DNA of 6,175 nt from Thermoproteota archaeon (GTDB lineage Archaea; Thermoproteota; Methanomethylicia; Methanomethylicales; Methanomethylicaceae), in NCBI GenBank assembly GCA_004347955.1, contig QNVH01000019.1, positions 1-6,175 on the forward strand, in the 5' to 3' direction. The notes beneath the pieces were generated by a model, which made no database searches, was not told where the DNA came from, and worked only from the letters and a program-made list of their open reading frames with translations. Shown here piece after piece: positions 5,341-6,175 of this stretch; positions within the stretch are counted from its first letter, which is position 1; every line of letters begins with the position of its first letter. The translations under genes were made by a program, and so were the position numbers.

Positions 5341-5844
5341 ATGAGAAAGATGACCGAGGAGAATCTGAAGAGTGCGTTCTCTGGTGAGAGTCAGGCCCAT
5401 ATGAAATACACAATATTCGCCGATGTTGCCGAGGAGAACGGTTACAAGAACGTGGCGAGGTTGTTCAGGGCCATAGCATACGCTGAAAGGGTACACGCAA
5501 CCAACCATCTCAGGGAGCTTGGTTCAATAAAGGAAACTAAGGAGAACCTGCAGACAGCAATCGACGGAGAGAACTACGAGGTCGAGGAGATGTACCCCGC
5601 ATTCAAGGCTGTTGCAGAATTGCAGAAGGAATTGGGAGCCATAAGATCCATCAATTATGCCCTCCAGGCAGAGAAGATACATTCGGCGATGTACACAAGG
5701 GCAAAGCAGTTTGTTGAGGAGGGGAGAGATCCGGAGATAAAGGAGATACAAGTCTGCCCGGTCTGCGGATACACTGTCGAGGGAGAGTCTCCAGAGAAGT
5801 GCCCCGTGTGCGGAACCTCCAGGGATAAATTCAAGAAGTTTTAA
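5341..5844 (+). CDS. rbr: Rubrerythrin, NADH/rubredoxin-dependent peroxide reductase
   Basis: A 167-residue protein. Residues 1-130 form the ferritin-like four-helix bundle with the diiron ligands E16 (SGESQAH), E49 and H52 (YAERVH), E80 and E83 (YEVEEMYP), and E111 and H114 (QAEKIH). Residues 136-167 are the C-terminal rubredoxin-like domain, with C139-x2-C142 and C154-x2-C157 binding one iron. It reduces hydrogen peroxide to water in the cytoplasm with electrons from rubredoxin. The short C139-C157 spacing is typical of rubrerythrin rather than free rubredoxin. It follows the rubredoxin gene after 76 AT- and purine-rich bases, so it may be the third gene of the operon or have extra expression from an internal promoter. 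All expected ligands are present and I see no damage. Confidence 0.95.
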   Translation: MRKMTEENLKSAFSGESQAHMKYTIFADVAEENGYKNVARLFRAIAYAERVHATNHLRELGSIKETKENLQTAIDGENYEVEEMYPAFKAVAELQKELGAIRSINYALQAEKIHSAMYTRAKQFVEEGRDPEIKEIQVCPVCGYTVEGESPEKCPVCGTSRDKFKKF

Positions 5845-5920
5845 TAAGTAGTTTTTTAATTAAAAATTTTTTATTTTATTTAATTTTATTTTTTACTTGT
5901 AAATCACATTAATTGTTTTA
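5845..5920. terminator. T-rich convergent terminator region
   Basis: Directly after the rubrerythrin stop come several T-tracts of four to six T (from 5852 to about 5894), the usual archaeal intrinsic termination signal, which needs no hairpin. TTTTTAATTAAAAA at 5853-5866 is a perfect palindrome, so it presents a T-run on both strands and may also stop transcripts arriving from the convergent nnrD gene. Confidence 0.6.
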
Positions 5921-6175
5921 CTAGAGACCGAATCTGCGGAGAGCGTCGGGTATCCTCTCGACTAGATCCTTTGCGGTGTAGTGGTGCCCTTTCTCCTCTG
6001 CGATTAGGTCACCTGTGAATGAGTTTAGGAAAGACCCTGCCACCGCTGCCCTGAAGGGGTTTGCGCCCCTGCTGAGTATGGCACCGACTATTCCAGAAAG
6101 AACGTCCCCGGTCCCACCAACTGTCAGGCCAGGGTTCCCGATTGTTTTTACTTTGAACTTTTTCCCGTCTGAAAT
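5921..6175 (-). CDS. nnrD: ADP/ATP-dependent NAD(P)H-hydrate dehydratase, C-terminal fragment
   Basis: The last 84 residues of a gene that enters from the right edge. The key stretch is GNPGLTVGGTGDVLSG (residues 13-28 of the fragment), the signature of the YjeF C-terminal/NnrD ribokinase-like family; D24 in GTGD is the catalytic base and the surrounding glycines form the anion hole. The following AAVAGSFLNSFTGDLIAEE and the end, TAKDLVERIPDALRRFGL, match the A-x-D-L-x-x-x-I/L-P ending of the family. The enzyme dehydrates the S-epimer of hydrated NAD(P)H to restore the cofactor. In many archaea it is fused behind an epimerase (NnrE) domain; that part would lie outside the window, so fused and stand-alone forms cannot be distinguished here. 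It converges on rubrerythrin across 76 bases. Confidence 0.88.
   Translation of the reverse strand: MSDGKKFKVKTIGNPGLTVGGTGDVLSGIVGAILSRGANPFRAAVAGSFLNSFTGDLIAEEKGHHYTAKDLVERIPDALRRFGL

Noticed and set aside
5026..5508. A 160-codon open frame on the minus strand opposite the operon
   Set aside because: It runs antisense through the end of fprA, all of rubredoxin and the start of rubrerythrin, which have full sets of conserved ligands. Its Ser/Leu/Arg-rich translation is a typical shadow.

Overview
The window looks like chromosomal DNA from an anaerobic or microaerophilic archaeon. The genes have mixed ATG/GTG/TTG starts, short purine-rich ribosome binding sites matching an archaeal GGAGGTGA-type 16S tail, and TATA-like boxes rather than bacterial -35/-10 pairs. 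A stand-alone archaeo-eukaryotic primase-type protein sits beside a flavodiiron protein/rubredoxin/rubrerythrin cluster of the kind found in methanogens and other strict anaerobes. AGG/AGA dominate as arginine codons, as in many thermophilic archaea. A TACK-type lineage is my guess, but the sequence does not fix the taxon.

Layout. 1-109 (-) is the start of a DJ-1/PfpI family gene that leaves the window. 157-1275 (-) encodes a 372-aa LigD-type primase-polymerase with an N-terminal winged helix. Across a 114-base divergent gap lies nth (1390-2088, +), encoding endonuclease III. A small unassigned gene follows it (2117-2359, +), carries an EF-hand-like loop, and overlaps the 3' end of a convergent MFS transporter gene (2340-3566, -). 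Bases 3567-3924 hold no convincing gene. They contain the divergent promoters, a GC-rich element able to form mutually exclusive hairpins, and an AT-rich part with tandem perfect palindromes and repeated TGAAAA/TTTTCA words. Next come fprA (3925-5103, +), rubredoxin (5103-5264, +) and rubrerythrin (5341-5844, +), then a T-rich stretch and the 3' part of a convergent nnrD-type NAD(P)H-hydrate dehydratase gene (5921-6175, -).

How the genes fit together. The right half is a compact oxygen/peroxide detoxification operon: a diiron flavoprotein that can reduce O2 (or NO) to water, a rubredoxin electron carrier translated immediately after it, and a rubrerythrin that reduces peroxide. The left half has a DNA-repair flavour: oxidised-base excision (Nth) divergent from a gap-filling/primase-like polymerase. 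NnrD and DJ-1/PfpI proteins also fit metabolite or protein damage repair. A general oxidative-damage theme is therefore plausible, but shared regulation is inference.

Nothing here is clearly a new system. The best leads are the primase-like protein, in which the motif II histidine is glutamine, and the structured 3626-3779 non-coding region between the MFS gene and fprA.
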